A stretch of 34,198 bases of DNA from Nitrososphaerota archaeon. GTDB taxonomy: Archaea > Thermoproteota > Nitrososphaeria > Nitrososphaerales > UBA183. The position numbers and the translations under genes were made by a program. Of this stretch, positions 16,348 to 24,607 are shown in pieces; within the stretch, counting starts at the first letter, position 1; each line of letters starts with the position of its first letter. The notes under the pieces were generated by a model. It ran no database searches. It was not told where the DNA came from and worked only from the letters and a program-made list of their open reading frames with translations. The stretch covers positions 1-34,198 of the forward strand of contig JAFMAW010000008.1 of assembly GCA_029784795.1 (NCBI GenBank), given 5' to 3'.

Positions 16348-17220
16348 CTACTTCAGGCCTTTTTCTTTGGCCTTGGATTCCAAGGCCGCCGCCTCCGCCT
16401 CTGCCCGCCCGAATATCATCGGTGCAGTTTCCTTGTCGAGGAAACCCGCCTCCACCTGGAGGCTCAGGGCCTCCCTGTAGGCCTTTGCGAGTATGTCTGG
16501 CGCGGTCTCCTTGGTGACGTAACCGACGACTATCGCCAAGCCTCTGGAGGAGGCGTAGGCGTCGAGGATGCTTTTCCTGTACTCGTCCAGGTTGATCGCG
16601 ACCACATCCCCCGCGTAGATCAGCCCGTTCTCGTAGGCGAGCGCAATGGCCAGGCCTGCACGGATTGGCTTGATGTTCAGCTTGGAGAGGAGGCTGGCGA
16701 GCTTGGGGGTGATCTCCGCGCCCTTCTTAACGGCCACGGAGTCTTTGTTGACCCATATGCTCCCACCTTCAATCTTGGTCTGGATGCCCGCTTCTCTGAA
16801 CTCGCTCAGGACCGGGCCTGCGGGGAGGCTTGTGTTGCCCGCCGGGACTATGATGTCATCAGGGGCCTTGTCGCCGGCCCTGGCTGCGAGGTACACCTTG
16901 TTCTTGTCCAGGGCGAGGAAGAGCTTGAACGGGTCGTTGGTCGAGAAGATGAGCGCGTTCTGCCCCGTGAGGTGTGACAGGAGCTGGTCGGCGTTCTTAA
17001 TCCCTGCCTTCTGGAGGCCGCGTATGGCCAGCTTGTTCTTGACGACGAAGACCTCGGCGTGCTGCCTCAGCGCCTTGCGCACAGCCATCAGCTGGCTAGC
17101 CCTCACCTTCGAGAGGCTGGTTACCGCGAGGACGGGGTACTTCTGTGCGAGAGCGGCTACACGCTCGACGGTCTCTGCCTTCTTCGGGTTAGGCTGATGG
17201 ACCTGGACTGTCTTGCTCAA
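16348..17220 (-). CDS. rpl10: Ribosomal protein L10 (P0)
   Basis: Stalk base protein that binds 23S rRNA and carries the L12 dimers. The 290 residues include the RNA-binding domain (VTSLSKVRASQLMAVRKALR, near 33-52), the insertion domain typical of archaeal P0 and the helical spine. The protein ends in a charged Ala-rich helix and lacks the acidic GLFG tail found in most archaeal P0 proteins. The start is a TTG that follows the rpl1 stop directly, without a base between, so translation is likely coupled. It is the last gene of the spt5-rpl11-rpl1-rpl10 block. Confidence 0.93.
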   Translation of the reverse strand: MSKTVQVHQPNPKKAETVERVAALAQKYPVLAVTSLSKVRASQLMAVRKALRQHAEVFVVKNKLAIRGLQKAGIKNADQLLSHLTGQNALIFSTNDPFKLFLALDKNKVYLAARAGDKAPDDIIVPAGNTSLPAGPVLSEFREAGIQTKIEGGSIWVNKDSVAVKKGAEITPKLASLLSKLNIKPIRAGLAIALAYENGLIYAGDVVAINLDEYRKSILDAYASSRGLAIVVGYVTKETAPDILAKAYREALSLQVEAGFLDKETAPMIFGRAEAEAAALESKAKEKGLK

Positions 17221-17871
17221 CTAATCCACCGCCTGCTTCGCAGGCTTCCCCATGGTCGTCTTTACCATGACCGTCTTGATGTTCCTGTCGCCGTTGGGGA
17301 GCTTCTTGGACACCGCGTTGACCACGGCGACTATGTTCTCCGCCAGGTCCGTCTCAGACAGCTTGCTGTCTCCCACCATGGCCGTCACCCCCAGCGAGCC
17401 CCTGCTCCTGACCCTTATCGCTGTCCTCATCCTGTTGATCATAGCCTCGATGGGGGAGTTCGGCGGGACTGGGGACGGTATCTTCCCCTTGGGGCCGAGC
17501 GCCTGGCCCAGGACCTTGCCGACCCTCGGCATGAGGGCTGTGTCTGCGAGGAAGAAGTCGTAGGACCTGGCGAGCTTCTTGGCGTCCCTCTTGCTCCCTC
17601 CGTAGTTTTCCAGCTGAGCCGGGTCCATGACCAGGTTCGCGTTTGAGTTCTTCGCCCTGACTGCGAGGTCCCCGGACCCTATGAAACAGACCCTGGCCTG
17701 CTTCGTTGCCGGGTGCGGGAGGTACACTATCTCGTTGATGTTCAGGTCGGTCTTCTTGGGGTCCACTTCTTTCAGCGAAATCAGTACTTCGACCGACTGG
17801 GTGAACTTCGTCTCCTTGGACTGGCCCTTACCCTTCTTGACCAGTTCCGCGAGCTGCTGGTTCGAGAGCAC
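17221..17871 (-). CDS. rpl1: Ribosomal protein L1
   Basis: L1 forms the mobile stalk near the E site and, in several archaea and bacteria, represses its own operon. The 216 residues contain GKVLGQALGPKGKIPSPVP near 117-135, a family signature, and the SRGSLGVTAMVGD segment. The start is a GTG at 17871. The 58-base gap to rpl11 has a TATA-like element at 17911-17920, so part of the message may begin here. No L1-binding leader motif could be identified with confidence. Confidence 0.95.
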   Translation of the reverse strand: MLSNQQLAELVKKGKGQSKETKFTQSVEVLISLKEVDPKKTDLNINEIVYLPHPATKQARVCFIGSGDLAVRAKNSNANLVMDPAQLENYGGSKRDAKKLARSYDFFLADTALMPRVGKVLGQALGPKGKIPSPVPPNSPIEAMINRMRTAIRVRSRGSLGVTAMVGDSKLSETDLAENIVAVVNAVSKKLPNGDRNIKTVMVKTTMGKPAKQAVD

Positions 17872-17910
17872 GCACTATTCACGAATTCCTTGCGGAGCCT
17901 TGGAACACCG

Positions 17911-17920
17911 GATAAAAGCC
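17911..17920 (-). promoter_or_regulatory. Possible internal promoter of rpl1-rpl10
   Basis: The minus strand reads GGCTTTTATC in the rpl11-rpl1 gap, about 40-49 bases before the rpl1 GTG. This would allow rpl1 and rpl10 to be made separately from spt5 and rpl11. Confidence 0.45.
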
Positions 17921-17929
17921 TTCTGCCCG

Positions 17930-18412
17930 TCACTGGAACTTCGAGTCCCACTTGCCGTCGTCAATCTCTTTCATGAACTCCCTGGGGTCCTTCCCTTCGA
18001 TCTTGACCCCCATGCTCACGCAGCTCCCCACTACCTCCTTCGCCGCTGACCTGACCGTCGCCGCGTAGGACCCGGCTATCTTGCTCCTGGCTATGGTTAC
18101 GACCTTGTCCATGGTCAGCGTCCCGACGAACTCCAGGTTGGGCTTGCCTGAGCCCTTGGGGATGCCCGATTCCTTGGCCACCAGCGCTGAGGTGGTAGGC
18201 GTCCCGACGGATATGGTGAACTGCTTGGTCTCTTTGTCTACCTCCACCTTCACGGGGACCCTCATCCCCTTGAAGTCTCCCGTCTGTTTGTTGATCTCGT
18301 TGACGATGCCGAGGACGTTCACTCCCAGCGGGCCCAGCGCTGGGCCGAGCGGAGGTCCTGCGCTCGCCTCTCCTCCTGTTACGAGGACGTTGATTGTCTG
18401 CTTTTCACCCAT
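17930..18412 (-). CDS. rpl11: Ribosomal protein L11
   Basis: L11 binds the GTPase-associated centre of 23S rRNA together with the stalk. The 160 residues begin with INVLVTGGEASAGPPLGPAL (near 7-26), where prolines are typical of the N-terminal domain. They continue with the RNA-binding domain (IARSKIAGSYAATVRSAAKEVVGSC) and a short C-terminal extension common in archaea. The ATG at 18412 is six bases after the spt5 stop, so the two genes are co-transcribed. Confidence 0.96.
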   Translation of the reverse strand: MGEKQTINVLVTGGEASAGPPLGPALGPLGVNVLGIVNEINKQTGDFKGMRVPVKVEVDKETKQFTISVGTPTTSALVAKESGIPKGSGKPNLEFVGTLTMDKVVTIARSKIAGSYAATVRSAAKEVVGSCVSMGVKIEGKDPREFMKEIDDGKWDSKFQ

Positions 18413-18418
18413 CCAGAC

Positions 18419-18904
18419 TCACTTCTGCTCCGGCTTGGCCCTGGCAACGAGCTTGGCATAGGCCGCGTCGATTGTGATGGGCATGGCGAAGGCAGTGTCC
18501 AGCAGCGAGACCGTGATCTCCTGCTTCTCCTTCTCTACCCGCGAGATCTTCGCCCGCATCCCCTTGAACGGTCCCGCGACTATCTCGATGGTGTCCTCGG
18601 TGTTCAGCTCCGCCACCATGGACTTTGTGACCAAGAACTTCTCGATGTCGGAGTACTGCATCATGCCGGGGATCTTGCTTCTGACGTGCTTGAACCCCTG
18701 GATGCTCTCGTCTACCACTTGGCTGTTTGGGGCCTCGAAGAGCACGTACCCCTTCCAGGTGTCGAGGGCGAGGACCGAGTAGATGGGCTTCCCCTTCTGG
18801 ACGGCCCTGTTGGCCACGAAGGTCGCCACGGTCCTTTCCTGACCTCCGGTGGTCTTGACCGGGAAGATTGAGCTGTTCCTCTCTTGGTCGCTCAGAGCCG
18901 ACAA
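18419..18904 (-). CDS. spt5: Transcription elongation factor Spt5 (NusG-like)
   Basis: Spt5 closes the RNA polymerase clamp and raises processivity. The 161-residue protein has an NGN domain (residues about 14-105, with KGYVLFEAPNSQVV) and a KOW domain (AGPFKGMRAKISRV near 120-135). The start is a TTG at 18904 with a TATA box about 30 bases before it, so the message may be leaderless. It leads the spt5-rpl11-rpl1-rpl10 unit. SecE, usually next to it, lies 378 bases upstream. Confidence 0.93.
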   Translation of the reverse strand: MSALSDQERNSSIFPVKTTGGQERTVATFVANRAVQKGKPIYSVLALDTWKGYVLFEAPNSQVVDESIQGFKHVRSKIPGMMQYSDIEKFLVTKSMVAELNTEDTIEIVAGPFKGMRAKISRVEKEKQEITVSLLDTAFAMPITIDAAYAKLVARAKPEQK

Positions 18905-19282
18905 GGTGAAAAAAGCCCGACTTTCGTTGGCCTAATAACCTTTTGACCTGCGAGCACGTCGCCGTAAGCCCGTCAGAACCACAGGATCATGCCGGACGGG
19001 CTCACTCTGAAGGCGCCGAAGGCCGCACCGCATAGCCCGCCGCCACGACGACTATCTTGCAGACTGTAACGATAGGTCAGGGGTCGTGACAGCAGAAATC
19101 TAATCCAGTGCCTAGGGTCCGACGCCCCTTGGAGGGCCTAGACGGCTCCCAAAACCCCCGTCGTGTTCTCGGGGAACAAGGCGAGTCAGACGTCTCCCAA
19201 TGAGCGCGATGCATCAGGGTGAGCAGAGGCAGGCGCCTGCACTTACAGGGAAGACATAGCTGCGTGTTGGCGGGAACCGCGT
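18905..19282. other. 378-base non-coding interval between secE and spt5
   Basis: No credible gene is seen in any frame. The interval has several foldable parts: AGCCCGTC/GACGGGCT with a 20-base loop (18967-19002), CTAGG/CCTAG around GCCC/GGGC (19112-19141), a CCCCG/CGGGG pair near 19155-19175, and the 12-bp palindrome GCAGGCGCCTGC (19229-19240). I looked for conserved motifs of RNase P RNA, SRP RNA and tRNA and found none that fit. An unrecognised RNA gene or a former gene are the main options. Confidence 0.4.
18931..18940 (-). promoter_or_regulatory. TATA box of spt5
   Basis: The minus strand reads GGTTATTAGG, preceded by an A-rich stretch that could be the BRE, about 31 bases before the TTG start of spt5. 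Confidence 0.5.
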
Positions 19283-19450
19283 CTACCCGAAGAAAATCGT
19301 CCCCACCAGTTTGATGAGGAATCCTATCGTCCCGACCACGGCGATGCCGAGCGCGACCAGTTTGAGGTAGAGGGTGAACTCGTCCGTGTCGCTCTTGTGG
19401 GCCAGCCTGAATATGGCCCTCGATGACTTCAGGAAGTCCCGGAACCCCAT
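19283..19450 (-). CDS. secE: Protein translocase subunit SecE
   Basis: SecE (Sec61 gamma) clamps the SecY channel in the membrane. The 55-residue protein starts with an amphipathic part (MGFRDFLKSSRAIFRLAHKSD), then TDEFTLYLKLVALGIAVVG and a single transmembrane helix up to IFFG. The conserved F-x-R-x2-x-L-A-x-K-x-x-x-x-E/D-F pattern of archaeal SecE is visible. The ATG at 19450 has a TATA box (19481-19490) about 35 bases before it. Two other ATG triplets nearby are out of frame. Confidence 0.9.
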   Translation of the reverse strand: MGFRDFLKSSRAIFRLAHKSDTDEFTLYLKLVALGIAVVGTIGFLIKLVGTIFFG

Positions 19451-19480
19451 GGTCGTACATGATGCGGCGGCCTTGGTCGG

Positions 19481-19490
19481 CTTATATGTC
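19481..19490 (-). promoter_or_regulatory. TATA box of secE
   Basis: The minus strand reads GACATATAAG, about 31-40 bases before the secE start. It is divergent from the dtdA promoter 50 bases away. Confidence 0.55.
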
Positions 19491-19532
19491 TAATCCTCCG
19501 GAGAACCACATCGGAGGCGCAGGACGCCCCAG

Positions 19533-19541
19533 CGTTAATAC
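19533..19541 (+). promoter_or_regulatory. TATA box of dtdA
   Basis: CGTTAATAC lies 23-31 bases before the dtdA ATG, which suggests a leaderless or nearly leaderless message. GGGGAG just before the ATG is too close to be a normal ribosome binding site. Confidence 0.5.
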
Positions 19542-19563
19542 CTGGTCGCGCGGCCGGGGAGCC

Positions 19564-20391
19564 ATGAACCCCCAGGGGGAGCCAGCCACTGTGATTCTGG
19601 CGTCCACCACCGACTTGGCGTCGAAGACGCTCGCCTCCGCCTTGGTCGAGAGCCAGGGGTTTGTGTCGACCGGGGTGAAACTCCTTGGAAACCCGGTTTA
19701 CCAGAAGGAGTCATACCTCCTGGCCTGGTTCGAGGGGGCGATCGTCACCCCGCCGAGCCTGGACGAGTACTTCAACCCCCAGGCGTACATCTTCCTGTCG
19801 AGGCATAGTGCGGAGTCCGGGATTGCCTCCCTGACGGTCCACACCACGGGGAACTTCTCCGAGGAGGCGAAGTTCGGAGGGGCAGGGAGGGAGCTGGGGA
19901 AGGCGGACCCGGGGCTCCTCAAGAACTACCTGGTCGCCCTCTGGGACCACAGGGCGGAGGTGGGCGGCTACGAGATTACGATGGAGGCGACGCACCACGG
20001 ACCTACCTCGCTGCAGAAACCGATACTCTTCGTCGAGCTCGGATCGACGGAGAAGCACTGGGGAGACGCCGATGCCGCGCGGGTGGTGGCGAAGGCGCTG
20101 ATGGAAAGCCTGTCGCAGAAGCGCGTCTGGGACAAGACAGCGCTGGGCTTCGGCGGGACCCACTACCCCGAGAAGTTCACCAAGCTCCTCCTTGAGGAGG
20201 AGATGGCCATGTCCTTCGTGGCGCCCAAGTACGCCCTGGGGCAGATAGACGAGAGGATGATGGGACAGATGCTGCAGAGGACCACCTCCCCCGTCAGGTA
20301 CGCCGCCCTTGACTGGAAAGGCCTGGGGCCCCACAAGGAGAAGATCGTGGGGCTGGTGAAGCAGTTTGGGCTGGAAGAAATCAGAGTATGA
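19564..20391 (+). CDS. dtdA: D-aminoacyl-tRNA deacylase
   Basis: DtdA (DTD2) removes D-amino acids wrongly attached to tRNA; it is the archaeal and plant enzyme. The 275 residues show typical segments: AYIFLSRHSAESG near 75-88, TVHTTGN near 93, EATHHGP near 141 followed by SLQKPILFVELGS, and GFGGTHYPEKFT near 198. The His residues of THHGP and GGTHY are thought to shape the active site. The start is the ATG at 19564, since upstream codons look non-coding and the TATA box fits. It ends two bases before the opposite lysK stop. Confidence 0.93.
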   Translation: MNPQGEPATVILASTTDLASKTLASALVESQGFVSTGVKLLGNPVYQKESYLLAWFEGAIVTPPSLDEYFNPQAYIFLSRHSAESGIASLTVHTTGNFSEEAKFGGAGRELGKADPGLLKNYLVALWDHRAEVGGYEITMEATHHGPTSLQKPILFVELGSTEKHWGDADAARVVAKALMESLSQKRVWDKTALGFGGTHYPEKFTKLLLEEEMAMSFVAPKYALGQIDERMMGQMLQRTTSPVRYAALDWKGLGPHKEKIVGLVKQFGLEEIRV

Positions 20392-20393
20392 GG

Positions 20394-21491
20394 TCAGCCG
20401 ACGCTCATGGTGACGAGCTGCCCTATCGCCTCCCTCGCCACCTCTATGCCGTCCAGGTAGTCCCTGATGCGGACCGCTTCCTCCTCGGTGTGGCTGGTCC
20501 CCGATAGCCCCGGGCCGTAGGTCAGGCAGGAGACCCCCTTCCTGCTGGCGAAGGTGTTCATGTCACCGGTCCCGGTCTTCCTGACCAAAGAGGGCTTCTT
20601 GCCGAGACGGAGCAGGATGGCCCTCTGGAACGCCCTTACCAGCCGCGAGCCGACGTCCGCTTCGTAGGCCTCGGTGGGAGGGCCAGGGTTCAACTCCGCT
20701 CTGACCTCGCCCCAGCGGGCTTCGACCATTGGCCTGATTTCACCGAGAACCTGGGCCGAGGAGAGCCCCGGCGGGAGGCGAACATCGAAGGTCGCCTCGC
20801 AGAGGCCGGGGACCACGTTCTGGTAGGAGCCTGCGCGCACGAGCGTGGGGGAGATGGAAACGGATCTGAAGTGGTCATCCTGGACCAGGTGGCCGGCCTC
20901 GTACTCCCTCAGCCTGCTGAGGATGGAGGTGAACTCGTCGAAAGCGCTCCTGTGGGCCCAGGGCGACCCCGCATGCCCCCCCGGGGTCCGCACCACGACC
21001 CGCAGGCTCATCCTCCCCCGGTAGCCTATGGTTATCCTGTCTGCCCCGCTGGGCTCGCCGAACACGGCGTAGTCATAGGGGGCCGCCTCGTTGGCGAGCT
21101 GTTCCACCCCGGCGCCGTCCCCCTCCTCCTCGGTCGCCCCCGCGAAGGTTATCCTCACGCCGGCGTCCGCGGCCCTCGCCCCCGCCAGGAGAAGCGCACA
21201 CAGGGGAGACTTCGCGTCGGCGGCTCCTCTCCCGTAGACTGCCTCTCTTGTCCTCCTGACCGGGAGCTTCCCCGGGACGGTGTCCATGTGGCCGCAGAGA
21301 AGGAGCCTGGGCTTCCCCTTCCCCACCTCTCCTACCACGTTCCCTGCGCCGTCGAGCCGTACCCTTGAGTACCCGAGGCGCTTCATGCTGTCCGCGAGGA
21401 AGCCGGCAAGCTCCTCCTCTCCCTTCGTGGGCGAATAGATTCTCAGCGAGTCGACGAGGAGCTTGACAGCCTCCCCGTCAGGTCGGTTCAT
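20394..21491 (-). CDS. lysK: [LysW]-lysine/ornithine hydrolase
   Basis: LysK cleaves finished lysine or ornithine from the LysW carrier. The 365 residues form an M20 peptidase: GHMDTVPG at 67-74, the bridging Asp in GRGAADAKSP (near 92), the catalytic and metal residues in ATEEEGDG (120-126) and a dimerisation domain with TPGGHAGSPWAHRSA. It is the last gene of the arg/lys operon, 55 bases after lysJ. DapE and ArgE are relatives, but the operon with LysW decides the call. Whether it acts on ornithine, lysine or both is not settled by sequence. Confidence 0.9.
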   Translation of the reverse strand: MNRPDGEAVKLLVDSLRIYSPTKGEEELAGFLADSMKRLGYSRVRLDGAGNVVGEVGKGKPRLLLCGHMDTVPGKLPVRRTREAVYGRGAADAKSPLCALLLAGARAADAGVRITFAGATEEEGDGAGVEQLANEAAPYDYAVFGEPSGADRITIGYRGRMSLRVVVRTPGGHAGSPWAHRSAFDEFTSILSRLREYEAGHLVQDDHFRSVSISPTLVRAGSYQNVVPGLCEATFDVRLPPGLSSAQVLGEIRPMVEARWGEVRAELNPGPPTEAYEADVGSRLVRAFQRAILLRLGKKPSLVRKTGTGDMNTFASRKGVSCLTYGPGLSGTSHTEEEAVRIRDYLDGIEVAREAIGQLVTMSVG

Positions 21492-21546
21492 CTCCCTTCG
21501 GCGGCCGCCTGCCCGCCGGAGCCTGCCGCTGACGCGTCTCGTGCAG

Positions 21547-22737
21547 TCAGAACCTGCCCGCCTCCGCCTCGCCTATGACGCCGTCGACGACCTCGAGCCC
21601 TCTGGCCATCTGTGCGTCCTCTATCACGAGGGGGGGCAGGAACCTGAACGTGTCCCTCCCCGAGTAGGCGGTGATCACCCCTTTGGCCTGGGCCGAGAGG
21701 AGCATAGAATGTATGTCAACCCTGGTCTGCAGTGCGAGCATCAGCCCCAGTCCCCGCACTTCCTTCACCAGCCTGTGGGCCGACGCGACCTTGGAGAGCC
21801 CCGCTTTCAAGACGTCACCTTTCTCCTTCGCCCTGGACGGGAGGTCGTTCTTGGCGATGTAGTCGAGGGTGGCCGAGCCCGCGGCACAGGAGAGCGGGTT
21901 GCCGGCGAAGGTGCTGGTGTGCTCGCCGCCCTTCAGGCTCCCGGCAACCTCGTCGGTGGCGAGGGCCGCGCCAATCGGGAGGCCGCCTCCAAGCCCCTTC
22001 GACACGGTCATTATGTCCGGGACGACCCCCCAGTGTTCCGAGGCCCACATCTTCCCTGTCCGCCCCAGGCCGGATTGAATCTCGTCGAGGATCAGCAGGG
22101 TCCCGTTCCTGTCGCAGATCTCTCTCACCTCCTTGAGGTAGCCCTCCGGAGGGACGACAACCCCGCTCTCTCCCTGGACGGGCTCCGCGATGACTGCCGC
22201 GGTGTCCCCGTCTACCATGGACTCCAACGACCTCGCGTCGCCGTACTCGGCGAAGCCGAACCCGTCAAGGAGCGGGCCGAATGGGTCCCTGTACTTCTTG
22301 CTCCAGGTGGCCGAAAGGGCACCGTAGGTCTTGCCGTGGAAGGCGCCCTTCATCGCCACGACCTTCTTCCTCGAGGTGTGCCGCCTAGCAAGCTTGATGG
22401 CCGCCTCCACGGACTCGGTCCCCGTGTTGGTGAGGAGGGCCTTCCCCAGCCCCCTGGGCGCCGCCTTCACCAGACGCTCCACGAAGCCTGCCCTGGCGTC
22501 GTTGTAATAGGAACCGTGGCAAGTGAGCAGCTTCCCGGACTGCTCCCTCACCGCTTCAATCACCGAGTCGTTGCAGTGGCCGACCAGGGCCACCCCGATG
22601 CCCGACATGAGGTCGATGTACTCCTTCCCTTCCGAGTCCCAGACGAGGGACCCTTTCCCTCTCATTATGGCAATGGGGAACTTGTTGAAGGCATGGGCCT
22701 CGTAGGCGTCCTCAAGGCCGCGGATCTGCTCAATCAT
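21547..22737 (-). CDS. lysJ: [LysW]-aminoadipate semialdehyde/glutamate semialdehyde aminotransferase
   Basis: A class III PLP aminotransferase, related to acetylornithine aminotransferase. It turns the LysW-bound semialdehyde into LysW-lysine or LysW-ornithine. In 396 residues one sees TNTGTESVEAAIKLAR (103-118), GAFHGKTYGAL (131-141), ILDEIQSGLGRTG (216-228) with the PLP-contacting Asp218, and the Schiff-base lysine in TVSKGLGGG (Lys247). The ATG at 22737 overlaps the lysZ stop by four bases (ATGA), so translation is coupled. The longer open frame to 22806 lies inside lysZ and is rejected. Confidence 0.92.
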   Translation of the reverse strand: MIEQIRGLEDAYEAHAFNKFPIAIMRGKGSLVWDSEGKEYIDLMSGIGVALVGHCNDSVIEAVREQSGKLLTCHGSYYNDARAGFVERLVKAAPRGLGKALLTNTGTESVEAAIKLARRHTSRKKVVAMKGAFHGKTYGALSATWSKKYRDPFGPLLDGFGFAEYGDARSLESMVDGDTAAVIAEPVQGESGVVVPPEGYLKEVREICDRNGTLLILDEIQSGLGRTGKMWASEHWGVVPDIMTVSKGLGGGLPIGAALATDEVAGSLKGGEHTSTFAGNPLSCAAGSATLDYIAKNDLPSRAKEKGDVLKAGLSKVASAHRLVKEVRGLGLMLALQTRVDIHSMLLSAQAKGVITAYSGRDTFRFLPPLVIEDAQMARGLEVVDGVIGEAEAGRF

Positions 22738-23540
22738 CGTGTGATCACCGTGCACCCCTCGTGGGAGAAGGCACTGGAGAGGGGCCCCTCCCTCGTCCCC
22801 GAGCATATCACCGCCTCCTTGACTCCTGCCCTCACGGCATCCACCGCAGCCATGACCTTCTTCTGCATGCCGAACCCGATCTTCGGGAGGCTGGCCGCAG
22901 CCTCTTCTGCGGAGAGGTGCCCGACGAGTGAACCGTCTAGGCTCAGCCCCTCGACGTTGGTCGCGAACACCACGGCGTCCGCCCCTGCTCCGACGGCCAC
23001 GGATGCCGCCGCCCTGTCCCCGTCGATGTTGAGCGGTTCCCCTTCCTCCCCCATGGCCACCGGCGAGATTACAGGGACGTAACCCCGGCCGAGGAGCAGG
23101 TCCAAGAGCGAAGGGTCCACGCCGCGGACCCTACCCGTATACCCCCCCTCGATGGCGACCTTCCTCCCCCTCTCGTCTATGATCACCAGCTTCGACTTCC
23201 GCGTGGCTGTGATTAGTGACCCGTCCCCGCCTGCGAGGGAGACCCCCTTCAGCCCCGCTCTGTGGAGAGCCTGCACCAGGCGCTTAGCCAGGAAGCCGCT
23301 CATCACCATCTGGTAGATCTCTGCTGTCTCCCTGTCGGTGTACCTGCTCCTGATCCCGTCTGGGGAGACGACGAAACGCTGCTCCTTCCCAAGCCTGGTG
23401 GCATACTCTGTCACCACGTCCCCACCGCCGTGCACCAAGATGAGCTGATTGGATGGAGACAGCCTGGCTGCGTCATTGACCAGAGGCTCGGGGACGCCGG
23501 CCTTCATCAGGCTCCCTCCGACCTTGACGACCACCCTCAT
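22734..23540 (-). CDS. lysZ: [LysW]-aminoadipate/glutamate kinase
   Basis: An amino-acid kinase of the ArgB type that phosphorylates the side-chain carboxylate of LysW-bound aminoadipate or glutamate. The 268 residues have KVGGSLMKAG (6-15), the glycine loop VHGGGDVV (36-43), SLAGGDGSLI and the nucleotide-binding part PVAMGEEGEPLNIDGDRAA. The start ATG at 23540 is four bases after the lysY stop. It overlaps lysJ by four bases. The substrate follows from the operon, not from the kinase sequence alone. Confidence 0.92.
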   Translation of the reverse strand: MRVVVKVGGSLMKAGVPEPLVNDAARLSPSNQLILVHGGGDVVTEYATRLGKEQRFVVSPDGIRSRYTDRETAEIYQMVMSGFLAKRLVQALHRAGLKGVSLAGGDGSLITATRKSKLVIIDERGRKVAIEGGYTGRVRGVDPSLLDLLLGRGYVPVISPVAMGEEGEPLNIDGDRAAASVAVGAGADAVVFATNVEGLSLDGSLVGHLSAEEAAASLPKIGFGMQKKVMAAVDAVRAGVKEAVICSGTREGPLSSAFSHEGCTVITR

Positions 23541-23544
23541 CGCG

Positions 23545-24606
23545 CTACACCGGATGCAGGGGCGCCATCTCCAGCCCCGCTTTCTCGTCGAAGCCCAGCA
23601 TGAGGTTCATCGATTGGACCGCGTTCCCGGCAGCCCCCTTGACCAGGTTGTCGGTCGCGCCGAGGGCGACTATCCGGCCAGTCCTCTCCTCCGTCTCGAA
23701 CCCTACGTCGCAGAAGTTTGAGCCTACGACCAGCTTAGGGTCTGGGAGCCTGAAGGGGCCCTGCCTGTCCTTGACTATCCTGACGAAGTAGCTCCCGGAG
23801 TACGCGTCACGATAGGCCTTCCACAGGTCGACCGGCTTGAACTCCCCTGAGGCGAACAGGTGCGAGGTGCTCAGGATGCCTCTCACCATGTTCACGCCGT
23901 GGGCCGACATCGAGACCTTGATGCGGGTCCCGGCGATGGACGAGAGGACCTGCTCTATCTCCGCCGCGTGCCTGTGGCCAGCCGGCTTATAGGGCCTGAC
24001 CACGCTGAAGCGCTCTGAGAAGTGGGTCGCGAGGGAGGGCTTGCCGCCGGACCCGGACGAGCCTACCTTCGCGTCGACCACCACGTGCTCCGGGTCCACC
24101 CCCAGGGACTTGGTCCTGAACAACGGGGCTAGGGCCAGTATGGTGGTGATTGCCATGCATCCGGGCGAGGCCACCAGCCTGGCCCCCCTCACCTGGTCCC
24201 GGTTCAGCTCGGGGATCGAGAGGACGAACTTCTCCAGGAGGTCCGGGCGCGGGTGCTCGTAGCCGTACCAGAACGGATACTGCGAGCTGTCGCCAAGCCT
24301 GAAGTCGGCGCTCAGGTCGATGACCTTCAGTCCCGAGTCGACCAGCTGGGGGACCACCTTCACAGACTCGCCGTGTGGGAGGGCCGCGAACACCACGTCC
24401 GCTGAGTCTGCGAGCTTGGACGGATCGAGGGCGACGAACTTCAGTTCGGTGACCCCCCGAAGGTTCGGGTGGACCCTGAAGACGTACTCCCCCGCGTACC
24501 TCCGCGAGGTGGCGAAGGACACCTCTGCCTCGGGGTGCTGGAGCAACAGCCGGAGCAGCTCCCCCCCTATGTACCCGGAGCCTGCGAGCACACCCACGCG
24601 GACCAT
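23545..24606 (-). CDS. lysY: [LysW]-aminoadipyl/glutamyl phosphate reductase
   Basis: An ArgC-type NADPH-dependent reductase that makes the LysW-bound semialdehyde. In 353 residues, the nucleotide-binding loop is AGSGYIGGE (8-16), LPHGES follows near 76, and the catalytic cysteine is in VASPGCMA (Cys150). GHRHAAEIEQ carries the conserved catalytic His. The ATG at 24606 lies one base after the stop of lysX, consistent with tight coupling in the operon. Confidence 0.93.
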   Translation of the reverse strand: MVRVGVLAGSGYIGGELLRLLLQHPEAEVSFATSRRYAGEYVFRVHPNLRGVTELKFVALDPSKLADSADVVFAALPHGESVKVVPQLVDSGLKVIDLSADFRLGDSSQYPFWYGYEHPRPDLLEKFVLSIPELNRDQVRGARLVASPGCMAITTILALAPLFRTKSLGVDPEHVVVDAKVGSSGSGGKPSLATHFSERFSVVRPYKPAGHRHAAEIEQVLSSIAGTRIKVSMSAHGVNMVRGILSTSHLFASGEFKPVDLWKAYRDAYSGSYFVRIVKDRQGPFRLPDPKLVVGSNFCDVGFETEERTGRIVALGATDNLVKGAAGNAVQSMNLMLGFDEKAGLEMAPLHPV

Positions 24607-24607
24607 G

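Noticed and set aside
18905..19282. RNase P RNA or SRP RNA in the secE-spt5 gap
   Set aside because: A GTCAGG followed by AGCAG looked SRP-like, but the GGAA-type tetraloop and its closing pairs are missing. RNase P core motifs were not found.
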